Shown here piece after piece: positions 6,866 through 14,147 of a DNA stretch of 15,034 nucleotides. Below the pieces are notes generated by a model. It did not search any database. It had not been told where the DNA came from and worked only from the letters and a program-made list of their open reading frames with translations. The stretch comes from Methanobacteriota archaeon (lineage in GTDB: Archaea > Thermoplasmatota > Poseidoniia > Poseidoniales > Poseidoniaceae). A program made the translations under genes and the position numbers. Positions within the stretch are counted from its first letter, which is position 1, and the number at the start of each line of letters is the position of its first letter. The DNA lies in NCBI GenBank assembly GCA_002726845.1, contig PBSP01000061.1, positions 1 to 15,034 on the forward strand, read 5' to 3'.

Positions 6866-7144
6866 TTATTCCTCTTCTTCAAGCGCAGACGTCAGTTCAG
6901 AGAGGTCGATTCGGTTATCATCGTTAGAATCCAATGCTTCGATGATCATTGAAACCTGTCCAGGTGACAGACGGTCTCCAAGATGTTCCAAGAGGCCTTT
7001 GTAAAGTTCGGGCCCATTGATTTCGCCATCGTTGTTGACATCGATGGAGGAAAAAACATCGGCTGCGTTGTGATTGCCTTCGCTCATCGCCTTCTTTAGG
7101 TTTGAAATGGCTTCATCGACACTCCATGATTCATCCTCGGTCAT
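6866..7144 (-). CDS. small EF-hand calcium-binding protein
   Basis: 92 residues from the ATG at 7144. Two canonical 12-residue EF-hand loops are visible: D35-x-N37-x-D39-G40-x-I42-x-x-x-E46 and D72-x-N74-x-D76-N77-x-I79-x-x-x-E83. They lie 37 residues apart as in a paired EF-hand lobe, each flanked by helices (SVDEAISNLKKAM before the pair, ELTSALEEEE after it). There is no signal peptide, so it should act in the cytoplasm as a calcium sensor or buffer. The frame stays open to a GTG at 7204, but that start would add a basic RRRRRE segment and lie upstream of the promoter; the TATA-like box 28 bases before 7144 argues for the shorter form. It is divergent from a secreted protein with many calcium repeats. 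EF-hands are uncommon in archaea but known in this group. Confidence 0.85.
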   Translation of the reverse strand: MTEDESWSVDEAISNLKKAMSEGNHNAADVFSSIDVNNDGEINGPELYKGLLEHLGDRLSPGQVSMIIEALDSNDDNRIDLSELTSALEEEE

Positions 7145-7167
7145 GTTCTCTCGTCTTCTCCTGCGTT

Positions 7168-7176
7168 GAATAAATG
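7168..7176 (-). promoter_or_regulatory. TATA-like box for the EF-hand gene
   Basis: On the minus strand the sequence reads catttattc, centred about 28 bases before the ATG at 7144. This matches leaderless spacing and decides the start in favour of 7144 over the GTG at 7204. Confidence 0.55.
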
Positions 7177-7214
7177 TTCCGAAACGCTGCTCGCCTGTGG
7201 ACACGGTCGATGTT

Positions 7215-7222
7215 GTTTTATG
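7215..7222 (+). promoter_or_regulatory. weak TATA-like element for the GDSL hydrolase
   Basis: gttttatg is centred about 40 bases before ATG 7259 and 22 before an in-frame ATG at 7241. If used, the mRNA would have a leader of about 14 bases; a weak aggt lies eight bases before 7259. Low confidence. Confidence 0.25.
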
Positions 7223-7258
7223 TGTGAAATCGGGAACGGGATGTGTAGGTTGGCTCTT

Positions 7259-9961
7259 ATGCGGACTCCGTTGATTCTGGTTTTTCTTCTGCTGTCATGC
7301 GGGCTCGCGCCGATGACCGGGGAAGCTGGTGGGCGAGCAATTGAATTTGATGTCGAACTCTCTCGTTACGATTGGCTATCAAACGAAACGATTCCTATGG
7401 ACGTACAACTGAAAAACGCTCAATACAATACAAATTACACCATTTCATGGACGCTGAAAGACTCAAACGATGCGGTTCTTGAATCGGGCTCGCGAGTGTT
7501 CATGGCAACGGGAACGGTGACTTCGAACATCGTTGCTCTGAAGCACTTTTACAACAACAACCACTTCTATACTTTTGAGGTTCATTTGTACGATAATTCA
7601 GGGACACTTCTTACAGAGGTTGAACAACAATTCACGGTATTCCAGAACCAAAAAATCCCATCGATCGGCAATCTCTTAGTTTTCGGAGACTCGCTAAGCG
7701 ATATGGGTAACGGGAAAGATTCCGTATTGAACGTTCCAGATGTGCCTCCCTACTGGCAGGGCCGTTTTTCCAATGGCATGGTCTGGATAGAGTACGTATC
7801 ACAAGCATATGGATTAACCACGACGCACGGTTCAGGAACCCAACCCGGTGACAATCGAGCCTTTGGAGGTTCTCAAACAGGGGCGGGATATTCTTACCTC
7901 TTGTTACCGAATGTAGGGACTCAAATCACAAATTATCTCGCCAATGTTCAATCAAATTTCACCTCGAACGATGTTGTTTCCCTTTGGGCTGGAGGCAACG
8001 ATTTTCTCTATGGAACCGCGAATGCTGATACGATTGTAACAAACATGGAAAGCCACATTCGGCAGCTGGAGGCAGCAGGAGCAACCACATTCATTGTACC
8101 AAATCTTCCTCCGTTGGAAAAGACTCCTGAGATTTTAAGCCGAAGCCAAAACCAACAACAAAACATCGCCTCTGAAGTGGCTGCTTACAACAACAAACTC
8201 ACTTCACTGATCAGCAGCTTACGACTCGAACTGGGAATCACTGTTTACACCATCGACGCCTATGCAATCTTCAACGACATCATCGACAACAAGGACGCTC
8301 TTGGTATTAGCAACACGCAGGCTGCGGCCTGCTCAGGTAATGCTGGACTGTTGCCGCTACCCATTTGCAACAACGGAGATGCGGTTGCAGTCGATGTCGA
8401 TAATTACATCTTTTTCGATAAGGCACATCCGACGCGAACAATGCATCAGTACATTGGACGTTTTGCAGTCGAAGCCATTGGTCAAGCCGATACAGACGGA
8501 GACGGAATCATCGACTCGATGGACGTTTGTGAATGGACGGAAGATGTGCTAACCGTAGATCAGATGGGGTGCGATTGGAATCAAAGAGACGATGACAACG
8601 ATACGGTGTTGAATTCAATGGATGCTTGTCCGGATACCGAACCCGAGGCAGAAGTGGATGGCTTTGGTTGTTCAGCTTCACAAAGAGATTCGGACGAGGA
8701 CGGGAAGAACGACGCTATCGATCCCTGTCCTTACAGTCCCGATTTGAACGATCACGATGCCGATGGATGTTCGGATTCCGAGGACTGGGATGACGACAAC
8801 GATTTGGTCGCAGATTATGATGACAACTGTCCAATGGGAATCCTTGGAGTGCACTCCAATGATTTGGATGGTGATGGATGTGCAGATATGGAGGACAACG
8901 ATATCGATGATGATGGGTTGTCAAATGAAGACGAGGATGCTATCGGAACCAACAAACGAAACCCGGATTCCGACGGCGATGGTCGCGAGGATGGTAGCGA
9001 TGCATTTCCACTCGATTCGTCGGAATGGCTCGATTCGGATGGGGACGGTTGTGGGGATAACATCGATCAATTCGTTTTTGATGCTAACGAGTGTACAGAC
9101 ACAGACGAGGATGGTGTTGGTGATAACAAAGATGCATTCCCTGCCGATGAAAACGAGTGGTCTGATTTGGACGGTGATGGAATAGGGGATAACGCAGACG
9201 ATTGTCCAGAAGTAGCAGGATATTCTACTCATCCACTCGGCTGTCCAGATAGGGACGGCGATGGCGTTGGCGATGAAATCGATGCATTCCCAAACGATTC
9301 GGATGAATGGTCTGATCAGGACGGTGATGGTTTTGGAGACAACGGTGATTTGTTTCCCGAGAACGAGAGTGAATGGTTCGATTCAGACAACGATTCGTTT
9401 GGCGACAACAGTGACGCGTTCCCATTGAATTCTTCCGAGTGGTTGGATACCGATGGAGACGGCGTTGGAGACAACAGCGACGCATTCGTTAACGATTCCT
9501 CGGAATGGCTCGATTCCGATGCTGACGGCTGCGGTGACAATTCCGATGTTTGGCCGAACGATGCGAGTGAATGTTCTGATCGGGATTACGATGGGGTTGG
9601 GGACAACACAGACGCCTTCCCTGATTCTGCATACGAATGGCTTGATTCCGACGGTGATGGGTTGGGTGACAACGCAGATATGTTCCCATTTGACAAGCAT
9701 GCGAAATACGATTCTGATGGCGATGGAGTGCCTGATTCATCTGATCTTTTTCCACAGTATTCCAGTATGGATTCCTTGTTTGATGTTGGCTGGAGGATTG
9801 CTTTACTCCTCATGTTTGCAGGCGGGGTTTTGTTTGTTATTCAACATCGGATAAAAAGTCCTCAGCGATACGATGAACAAGAGCAAAATTTCGCCTCTGT
9901 CGAGGAGATTCCGCTCTCGAATCGCCCTAAAGCCCCCCCTCCTATTGAGAAGTTCGAGTGA
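7259..9961 (+). CDS. surface-anchored GDSL/SGNH lipase-esterase with calcium-binding TSP3-like repeats
   Basis: 900 residues from ATG 7259, chosen because it gives a clean signal peptide (MRTP, then LILVFLLLSCGLA); in-frame starts at 7166 (TTG) and 7241 add a Cys-rich segment unlike a signal. Residues about 27-135 look like an Ig-type beta domain. The SGNH hydrolase follows: FGDSLSDMGN with nucleophile S145, FGGS (G204), GGND (N247) and DKAHPT with D387 and H390, so the full catalytic set is present. From 411 to 832 there are about 17 Asp-rich DxDxDG repeats; those from 570 onward have a regular 22-residue period. A transmembrane helix at about 847-865 and a basic, Pro-rich tail anchor it. 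It probably hydrolyses esters of lipids or polysaccharide acetates outside the cell, with calcium stiffening the stalk. The exact substrate cannot be read from the sequence. Confidence 0.9.
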   Translation: MRTPLILVFLLLSCGLAPMTGEAGGRAIEFDVELSRYDWLSNETIPMDVQLKNAQYNTNYTISWTLKDSNDAVLESGSRVFMATGTVTSNIVALKHFYNNNHFYTFEVHLYDNSGTLLTEVEQQFTVFQNQKIPSIGNLLVFGDSLSDMGNGKDSVLNVPDVPPYWQGRFSNGMVWIEYVSQAYGLTTTHGSGTQPGDNRAFGGSQTGAGYSYLLLPNVGTQITNYLANVQSNFTSNDVVSLWAGGNDFLYGTANADTIVTNMESHIRQLEAAGATTFIVPNLPPLEKTPEILSRSQNQQQNIASEVAAYNNKLTSLISSLRLELGITVYTIDAYAIFNDIIDNKDALGISNTQAAACSGNAGLLPLPICNNGDAVAVDVDNYIFFDKAHPTRTMHQYIGRFAVEAIGQADTDGDGIIDSMDVCEWTEDVLTVDQMGCDWNQRDDDNDTVLNSMDACPDTEPEAEVDGFGCSASQRDSDEDGKNDAIDPCPYSPDLNDHDADGCSDSEDWDDDNDLVADYDDNCPMGILGVHSNDLDGDGCADMEDNDIDDDGLSNEDEDAIGTNKRNPDSDGDGREDGSDAFPLDSSEWLDSDGDGCGDNIDQFVFDANECTDTDEDGVGDNKDAFPADENEWSDLDGDGIGDNADDCPEVAGYSTHPLGCPDRDGDGVGDEIDAFPNDSDEWSDQDGDGFGDNGDLFPENESEWFDSDNDSFGDNSDAFPLNSSEWLDTDGDGVGDNSDAFVNDSSEWLDSDADGCGDNSDVWPNDASECSDRDYDGVGDNTDAFPDSAYEWLDSDGDGLGDNADMFPFDKHAKYDSDGDGVPDSSDLFPQYSSMDSLFDVGWRIALLLMFAGGVLFVIQHRIKSPQRYDEQEQNFASVEEIPLSNRPKAPPPIEKFE
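8489..9754 (+). repeat. tandem Asp-rich (TSP3-like) coding repeats
   Basis: About 17 units with the core DxDxDGxGDNxDAFP. From 8966 (residue 570) to 9709 (residue 817) there are ten units of 66 bases and one of 84 bases, then a partial unit to 9754. Typical spacers are PxDSSEWL and PxDENEWS. Units before 8966 are irregular and Cys-rich (DVC, DAC, DPC, DNC). Degenerate members include DSDNDSFGDN and DRDYDGVGDN. The DNA is diverged between units, so this is an old protein repeat, not a recent expansion. Confidence 0.9.
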
Positions 9962-10008
9962 ATTGGTTGTTCCGCAAGGTCATTATGTGTGTTATGACAG
10001 GCTCAACC

Positions 10009-11517
10009 ATGCGCGCGAAAGCGGGTCTTCTCGCATTGCTGATGGCAACATTCTCTTTCTCTGGATGTATGGGTGAGGACGAACTGGTTGCACCGCCCGT
10101 CGTCGAAGTCGAAGAAGATGTAAGAATTTTCGTGACCGATAAAACGGGGGCATCTGTCGACATTTCACCTCTTCAAATGACGTTCCAATTCAGCGATGTT
10201 GGGGAAACCGGCAAGGAGCCAAGCATAGGAATTACTTCCAGCGGCTGCATCTTTTTCATCGCAATGGAGAAAGTAATGCGTTCATGCGACGGTGGACAAA
10301 CCTGGGAAGAAACACAAGATCCAGTTCAGTGTTCACCAACAACCAGCGATCCGTACGGTTGGGTTGACCCCATTACCGATCGAGTTTTCAACGTCCAGAT
10401 GATTGGTTTGGAGACGTCTTGGATTTGCTGGAGTGACGATGATGGGGCGTCTTGGCTGGGCAATCCGCACGATTCAGGAACAACACCGATCAACGACCAC
10501 ATCAAGCTCGCAAGCGGCCCTTGGACCGACAGTGGTTATGGTGCATTAGGACAATTTACAAGCAGTACGGTGTACGAAACAGCGGTATACTACTGTTACA
10601 ACAAACTGGCTGGAATCTTTTGTTTCACAAGTCTTGATGGAGGTGCGACCTTTGAACTCGGAGGCCAAATTGTTGGACTTGCAACGACCAATGGCGGTCT
10701 CCATGGAGCCATATCCACCGCCCCGGATGGAACCGTCTATGTTACGCCACGTGTTGCAACACCAACTGTAATCGTTTCGAAGGACAACGGTTTCACCTGG
10801 TTTGAGCGGTCGATGGGAGAAGATGTGAATACGCCAAATCCAAGAAAGAATTCAGAAGTTTCTACCGATACGGCTTCCAACGCATACCATGTCTGGACAG
10901 GGGCTGACGAAGGCGTCTACATGTCACGTTCCACCGATTCTGGAGAGACGTGGGAACAGGAGAGCATCCGTATTTCTCCAGCGGGCGTTATTTCGACCGT
11001 GTTCCCACAAACCGATGCCGGTGATCCCGGAAGAATTGCGATCACTTACCTCGGGAGTGAGAACTCTGAAATGTTGAACCAATCCGATATTGACGGCAAT
11101 CCATGGGACGGAAATGCCCATTACGCACAGAACAACGTCACTTACCATCTTTACATCACCTTCAGTCTCAATGCTTTGGATGAAAACCCAACCTTCCACA
11201 CCTATCGGGTGACGGACGACCCGGTCCAAGTGGGCTCAATTTGTCTCAATTCAGGAGATTGCCGAGATATTGGAGGTTCAAACCGTAACCTCCTCGACTT
11301 CAACGACTTGCACATTGACCGTCAAGGTCGTGTCTATGTTGCGTTTGCAGATGGTTGTACGGGTGAGTGCGCTACAAATCCAAACGCAACAGCGTCCGAC
11401 TCTCGTGACGGACGTGGTTCGGTGTACTACCTTGCAAATGGCCCAAGCCTTTACCTTGCAGAAGGTGCCTTGCAGCCGTTGTTTGAACCAAATCAAGCAG
11501 GCAATGAAACCGTCTGA
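10009..11517 (+). CDS. Asp-box (BNR/sialidase-like) beta-propeller lipoprotein
   Basis: 502 residues from ATG 10009. The start MRAKAGLLALLMATFSFSGC gives a lipoprotein signal with Cys20 in a FSGC lipobox, so the protein should be lipid-anchored outside the cell. A GTG at 9958 overlapping the upstream stop would add 17 residues and weaken the signal. Five Asp boxes are visible at regular intervals: SCDGGQTW (92-99), SDDDGASW (142-149), SLDGGATF (208-215), SKDNGFTW (257-264) and STDSGETW (308-315). They mark successive blades of a six- or seven-bladed propeller as in sialidases and related glycan-binding proteins. A clear sialidase RIP motif was not found, so enzyme activity is uncertain. A Cys pair at about 422-428 (SICLNSGDC) may form a disulfide. 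It follows the surface hydrolase closely and may share its transcript. Confidence 0.85.
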   Translation: MRAKAGLLALLMATFSFSGCMGEDELVAPPVVEVEEDVRIFVTDKTGASVDISPLQMTFQFSDVGETGKEPSIGITSSGCIFFIAMEKVMRSCDGGQTWEETQDPVQCSPTTSDPYGWVDPITDRVFNVQMIGLETSWICWSDDDGASWLGNPHDSGTTPINDHIKLASGPWTDSGYGALGQFTSSTVYETAVYYCYNKLAGIFCFTSLDGGATFELGGQIVGLATTNGGLHGAISTAPDGTVYVTPRVATPTVIVSKDNGFTWFERSMGEDVNTPNPRKNSEVSTDTASNAYHVWTGADEGVYMSRSTDSGETWEQESIRISPAGVISTVFPQTDAGDPGRIAITYLGSENSEMLNQSDIDGNPWDGNAHYAQNNVTYHLYITFSLNALDENPTFHTYRVTDDPVQVGSICLNSGDCRDIGGSNRNLLDFNDLHIDRQGRVYVAFADGCTGECATNPNATASDSRDGRGSVYYLANGPSLYLAEGALQPLFEPNQAGNETV

Positions 11518-12650
11518 TTGTTGAGTTTAAACGACTTCATAATCTGTTTGAATTCGAGTCGAGCCTGATCGATGCGCAGTTTGCACTCACGGATACGGGC
11601 TTTGTGAGCTTCCTTTCGACGCTTCCATGCCTCTTTTGATTCCTTCTTACGCTCCTGTTTCGCCGCTTTGTATTCTTCTCGACGCTTCATGAGTTCGGAC
11701 AGACCCTTACGCATTTGTTGAACGCATCCTGTTAATCGGTCCTGCAATTCACTGGAAACGTGCTCACCCTCGGCTTGCTTTTGAAAAGCGGTCTTCATTC
11801 GTCGAGACTCGATGGTCGTCTTAGGGATGCGGTGCAAATCCTTGGTAATTCCGAACCAAGACGCGACACTGATCCACCATTTTGATGGGTCCCAGTGATA
11901 CCACTTGTGGCCGTTTCTGTAATCCGCTTGGAAGGTGTGATGGAAGTTGTGGTATCCTTCTCCAAACGTGAGGAAGGAGAGGATGGGGGAGTCCCTCGAT
12001 GTGTTTGCCGTAGAGTATGGCTGCGTACCCCATGTGTGTGCAGCGGAGTTGATGAGGAAGGTTGCGTGATGAACGACGACCACTCGGAGGAAACCGCCGT
12101 AAATCATACCCCCAAGGAATCCCTGAAGACTGCCCATTGCCAGATATCCGATTGCACCGGGCAGGACAATCCCTACGAGAAAACCGATGAGGAAGATGTT
12201 ACGATCTTGCCATGCGAGGATTGGATCCGCGTAGAGGTCGTCAACGTGCTCAACAACCTCTTCTTCTTGTTCGACCATGACCCAACCCATGTGGGCCCAC
12301 ATGAATCCTTTTTTGACGGTATATGGGTCCTCTTCCTTGTCCGTCTTTGAGTGGTGTCGGCGGTGATCACTGCACCACTTGATGGCAGAATTTTGGAATG
12401 CTGCAGCGCCAAAGAGAGCGTAAAACAAGCGCATTGGCCAGGCAGCCTTGTGGGTTCGATGACTGAACAGTCGGTGGTATCCTGCGGTGATGGACAACCC
12501 ACATGCGAGATAAAAACCAACGAAGATGATTGGTTCGGTCCAACTTATACCGTATTCAAGCGAGTAAAAAATGACAGAAACCAGTGCAAGGATAGGCATT
12601 CCTATGAGAAAAGATGAGTTAACGATGTTGATAGAATGTTGTTGTTCCAT
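11493..12650 (-). CDS. acyl-CoA (delta-9 type) fatty acid desaturase
   Basis: 385 residues. All three histidine boxes of membrane di-iron desaturases are intact: HRLFSH (H59-H64), HRRHH (H96, H99, H100) and HNFHH (H234, H237, H238). The additional ligand region HHATFLINSAAHTWG (N201, H205) is that of stearoyl-CoA desaturases. Hydrophobic helices lie at about 13-32, 38-56, 74-90, 152-172 and 176-198. The enzyme inserts a double bond into an acyl chain using O2 and an electron donor; no cytochrome b5 or ferredoxin domain is fused. Residues 300-372 form a Lys/Glu/Arg-rich coiled coil longer than the usual family tail. The 3' end overlaps the convergent lipoprotein gene by 25 bases. Finding this in an archaeon, whose main lipids are isoprenoid, suggests acquisition from bacteria and use on scavenged or internal fatty acids. 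Confidence 0.92.
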   Translation of the reverse strand: MEQQHSINIVNSSFLIGMPILALVSVIFYSLEYGISWTEPIIFVGFYLACGLSITAGYHRLFSHRTHKAAWPMRLFYALFGAAAFQNSAIKWCSDHRRHHSKTDKEEDPYTVKKGFMWAHMGWVMVEQEEEVVEHVDDLYADPILAWQDRNIFLIGFLVGIVLPGAIGYLAMGSLQGFLGGMIYGGFLRVVVVHHATFLINSAAHTWGTQPYSTANTSRDSPILSFLTFGEGYHNFHHTFQADYRNGHKWYHWDPSKWWISVASWFGITKDLHRIPKTTIESRRMKTAFQKQAEGEHVSSELQDRLTGCVQQMRKGLSELMKRREEYKAAKQERKKESKEAWKRRKEAHKARIRECKLRIDQARLEFKQIMKSFKLNNQTVSLPA

Positions 12651-12695
12651 GCCCTTGGGGAGGACCTATACTCTTTGATACTGTCTATTTTATTT

Positions 12696-12796
12696 TCAAA
12701 CAAACGCAGGATTTTGAACGGTCGGTTGTTGAACGAATTGCAGGAGCATGGTTTGGGTGGTATCCTTTTATACCAGCCTTCAAGCGTTTTGTTTGA
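12696..12796. repeat. inverted element in the desaturase/MscS divergent promoter region
   Basis: TCAAACAAACGC at 12696-12707 is the reverse complement of GCGTTTTGTTTGA at 12784-12796 apart from one extra T. Read in the direction of each gene, the same element lies 46-57 bases before the desaturase ATG and 9-21 bases before the MscS ATG. It could be a site for one regulator acting on both genes. Confidence 0.4.
12755..12778. promoter_or_regulatory. inverted repeat centred on the MscS TATA box
   Basis: Arms GGGTGGTAT (12755-12763) and ATACCAGCC (12770-12778) pair at 8 of 9 positions with a 6-base centre. The TATA sequence ttttata (12766-12772) lies across the centre and right arm. A protein bound here would block TBP, so a repressor operator is plausible. 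The TATA also lies within the coding part of the longer frame starting at 12748, which favours the start at 12805. Confidence 0.5.
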
Positions 12797-12804
12797 GGGC
12801 TGTT

Positions 12805-14091
12805 ATGGACTATCAACACTATCTCGATGAGATTAATGCACTCAACGATTACCTTCGACTTGGTATCGCAATTTTTCTTATTTTTCTCTCTCTTGTCGTT
12901 GCTAAGTATGCCCTCATTCGGCCTTGGTGGCGTTTCGTAACCTCCACCGAAGTCGATTGGGACGATCACCTTCACCGTCCTCTGGCAAACCGAGCGTATG
13001 CTCTTATTCTCGCCATTGGTGCCCAGCTTACGATTCGTTGGATTATGGGTGCCTCAAGCTCGATGCATGACACCTCAGAACCGATTTTTTCAGCGTTCTA
13101 CATTATCCTTAGCGCATCGATTTTGAGCGTGTCCATCAAGCATCTCATTCCCGCCCTCATGGACCAGTTCAGCGCACAAGGAAGCGTTACCGTCTCTGGA
13201 AGCAATTCAATCATCGTCTTCTTCTTGCGAACCGTGGTTTGGTTTGCTGGTCTGTACTTTGCCCTCAATCAACTTGACATCGAACTGCTCGGTATTCTCG
13301 CATCTCTTGCAGTATTCTCTTTGATTATCGGTCTCGCTGTGCAGCAGACCCTTGGTAACATCGTCAACTCGTTCTTGCTTGCCATCGATCGGCCGTTTGA
13401 GGTTGGTGATCGCATAGAAGTTGAGGAAACTCTAGGAGCCGTTGTCTCGGTTGGTATTCTCTCGACCAAGGTTCTCGACAGGGACGAGCGCTTGGTTGTT
13501 ATTCCCAACAATACGCTTGTTCAATCGAAGGTCATCAATCACGCTCGAGGTGGTGGTGACGGGATTGCACGTCGTATTTCCGTCGTTCTCGACATCGGTG
13601 TTGACTACCGTGAGGACATCGATCACGTCAAGTACACACTTCTTCAACTGGCAAAATCTTGTCCATATGTTATCGAAAAGCCCGAGCCACGCATTTTACT
13701 GCACGAGCTCGCAGATTTCGCAAAGATTTTCCGAGTCTACACTTGGGTCGAAGATTACAGCGATGAGTGGGTTGCACGCGATTGGCTCTTGAGAAACATC
13801 GATGAGCGCTTTGGCAAAGAAAACATCAACATTCCATTCCCGACCTCTGTTGAACTTTCCGACAGTGTTTACACCCAAGCGGAAGTAACCAAACAACGCA
13901 CAGCAAAGCGCAAGATGGTACAAGAGCGTAAGAAGCTGGAAGAATCCCGCAACAACGCTCGCATAGAACTTGAGGACATAACCGAGAAGTTGAAAGATCC
14001 CGACATCCCTAAGAAGGAACGCAACGAAATTGAGGAACGCCAGCGTGAATTGCTCAACATGTTGGCACAGTTTGACACAGACGACGGTTGA
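12805..14091 (+). CDS. MscS-family mechanosensitive ion channel
   Basis: 428 residues from ATG 12805; an in-frame ATG at 12748 would add 19 residues but starts upstream of the TATA box. Membrane helices lie at about 17-37, 64-82, 94-113, 136-153 and 159-177. The last is followed by the pore-lining segment GLAVQQTLGNIVNSFLLAID (176-195), which matches the MscS TM3 pattern. Then come the beta-domain hallmarks RPFEVGDRIEV (196-206) and VVIPNNTLV (231-239), and the alpha/beta cytoplasmic domain (about 255-350) ending in the NINIPFPT motif. A charged coiled coil (about 365-420, KRKMVQERKKLEESRNN) extends the C-terminus. It opens under membrane tension to release solutes during hypo-osmotic shock. 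It is divergent from the desaturase, so two genes that deal with membrane state share one promoter region. The ion versus osmolyte preference cannot be told. Confidence 0.93.
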   Translation: MDYQHYLDEINALNDYLRLGIAIFLIFLSLVVAKYALIRPWWRFVTSTEVDWDDHLHRPLANRAYALILAIGAQLTIRWIMGASSSMHDTSEPIFSAFYIILSASILSVSIKHLIPALMDQFSAQGSVTVSGSNSIIVFFLRTVVWFAGLYFALNQLDIELLGILASLAVFSLIIGLAVQQTLGNIVNSFLLAIDRPFEVGDRIEVEETLGAVVSVGILSTKVLDRDERLVVIPNNTLVQSKVINHARGGGDGIARRISVVLDIGVDYREDIDHVKYTLLQLAKSCPYVIEKPEPRILLHELADFAKIFRVYTWVEDYSDEWVARDWLLRNIDERFGKENINIPFPTSVELSDSVYTQAEVTKQRTAKRKMVQERKKLEESRNNARIELEDITEKLKDPDIPKKERNEIEERQRELLNMLAQFDTDDG

Positions 14092-14099
14092 CCTGTGTC
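14074..14099 (+). terminator. possible stem-loop at the MscS stop codon
   Basis: Perfect arms GACACAG (14074-14080) and CTGTGTC (14093-14099) with 12 bases between them, spanning the TGA at 14089-14091. No T tract follows, so it is not a typical archaeal terminator; it may be an mRNA 3'-end structure or chance. Confidence 0.3.
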
Positions 14100-14147
14100 T
14101 TCGTCGAATGGCGGTGAATTGAAACACTTTGATATCTTGGCAACAGC

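Noticed and set aside
7166..7258. TTG start for the GDSL hydrolase
   Set aside because: Would put a Cys-rich segment before the signal peptide and overlap the divergent EF-hand promoter.
8489..9754. CRISPR-like or satellite repeat
   Set aside because: The regular units are coding TSP3-like repeats with diverged DNA and no spacers.
8715..9813. Several long minus-strand and alternate-frame ORFs
   Set aside because: By-products of the Asp-codon repeats; compositions are extreme (His/Arg or Ser/Pro rich).
12714..12735. Direct repeat TTGAACG spaced 15 bases
   Set aside because: Short and without symmetry to either promoter; no clear meaning.
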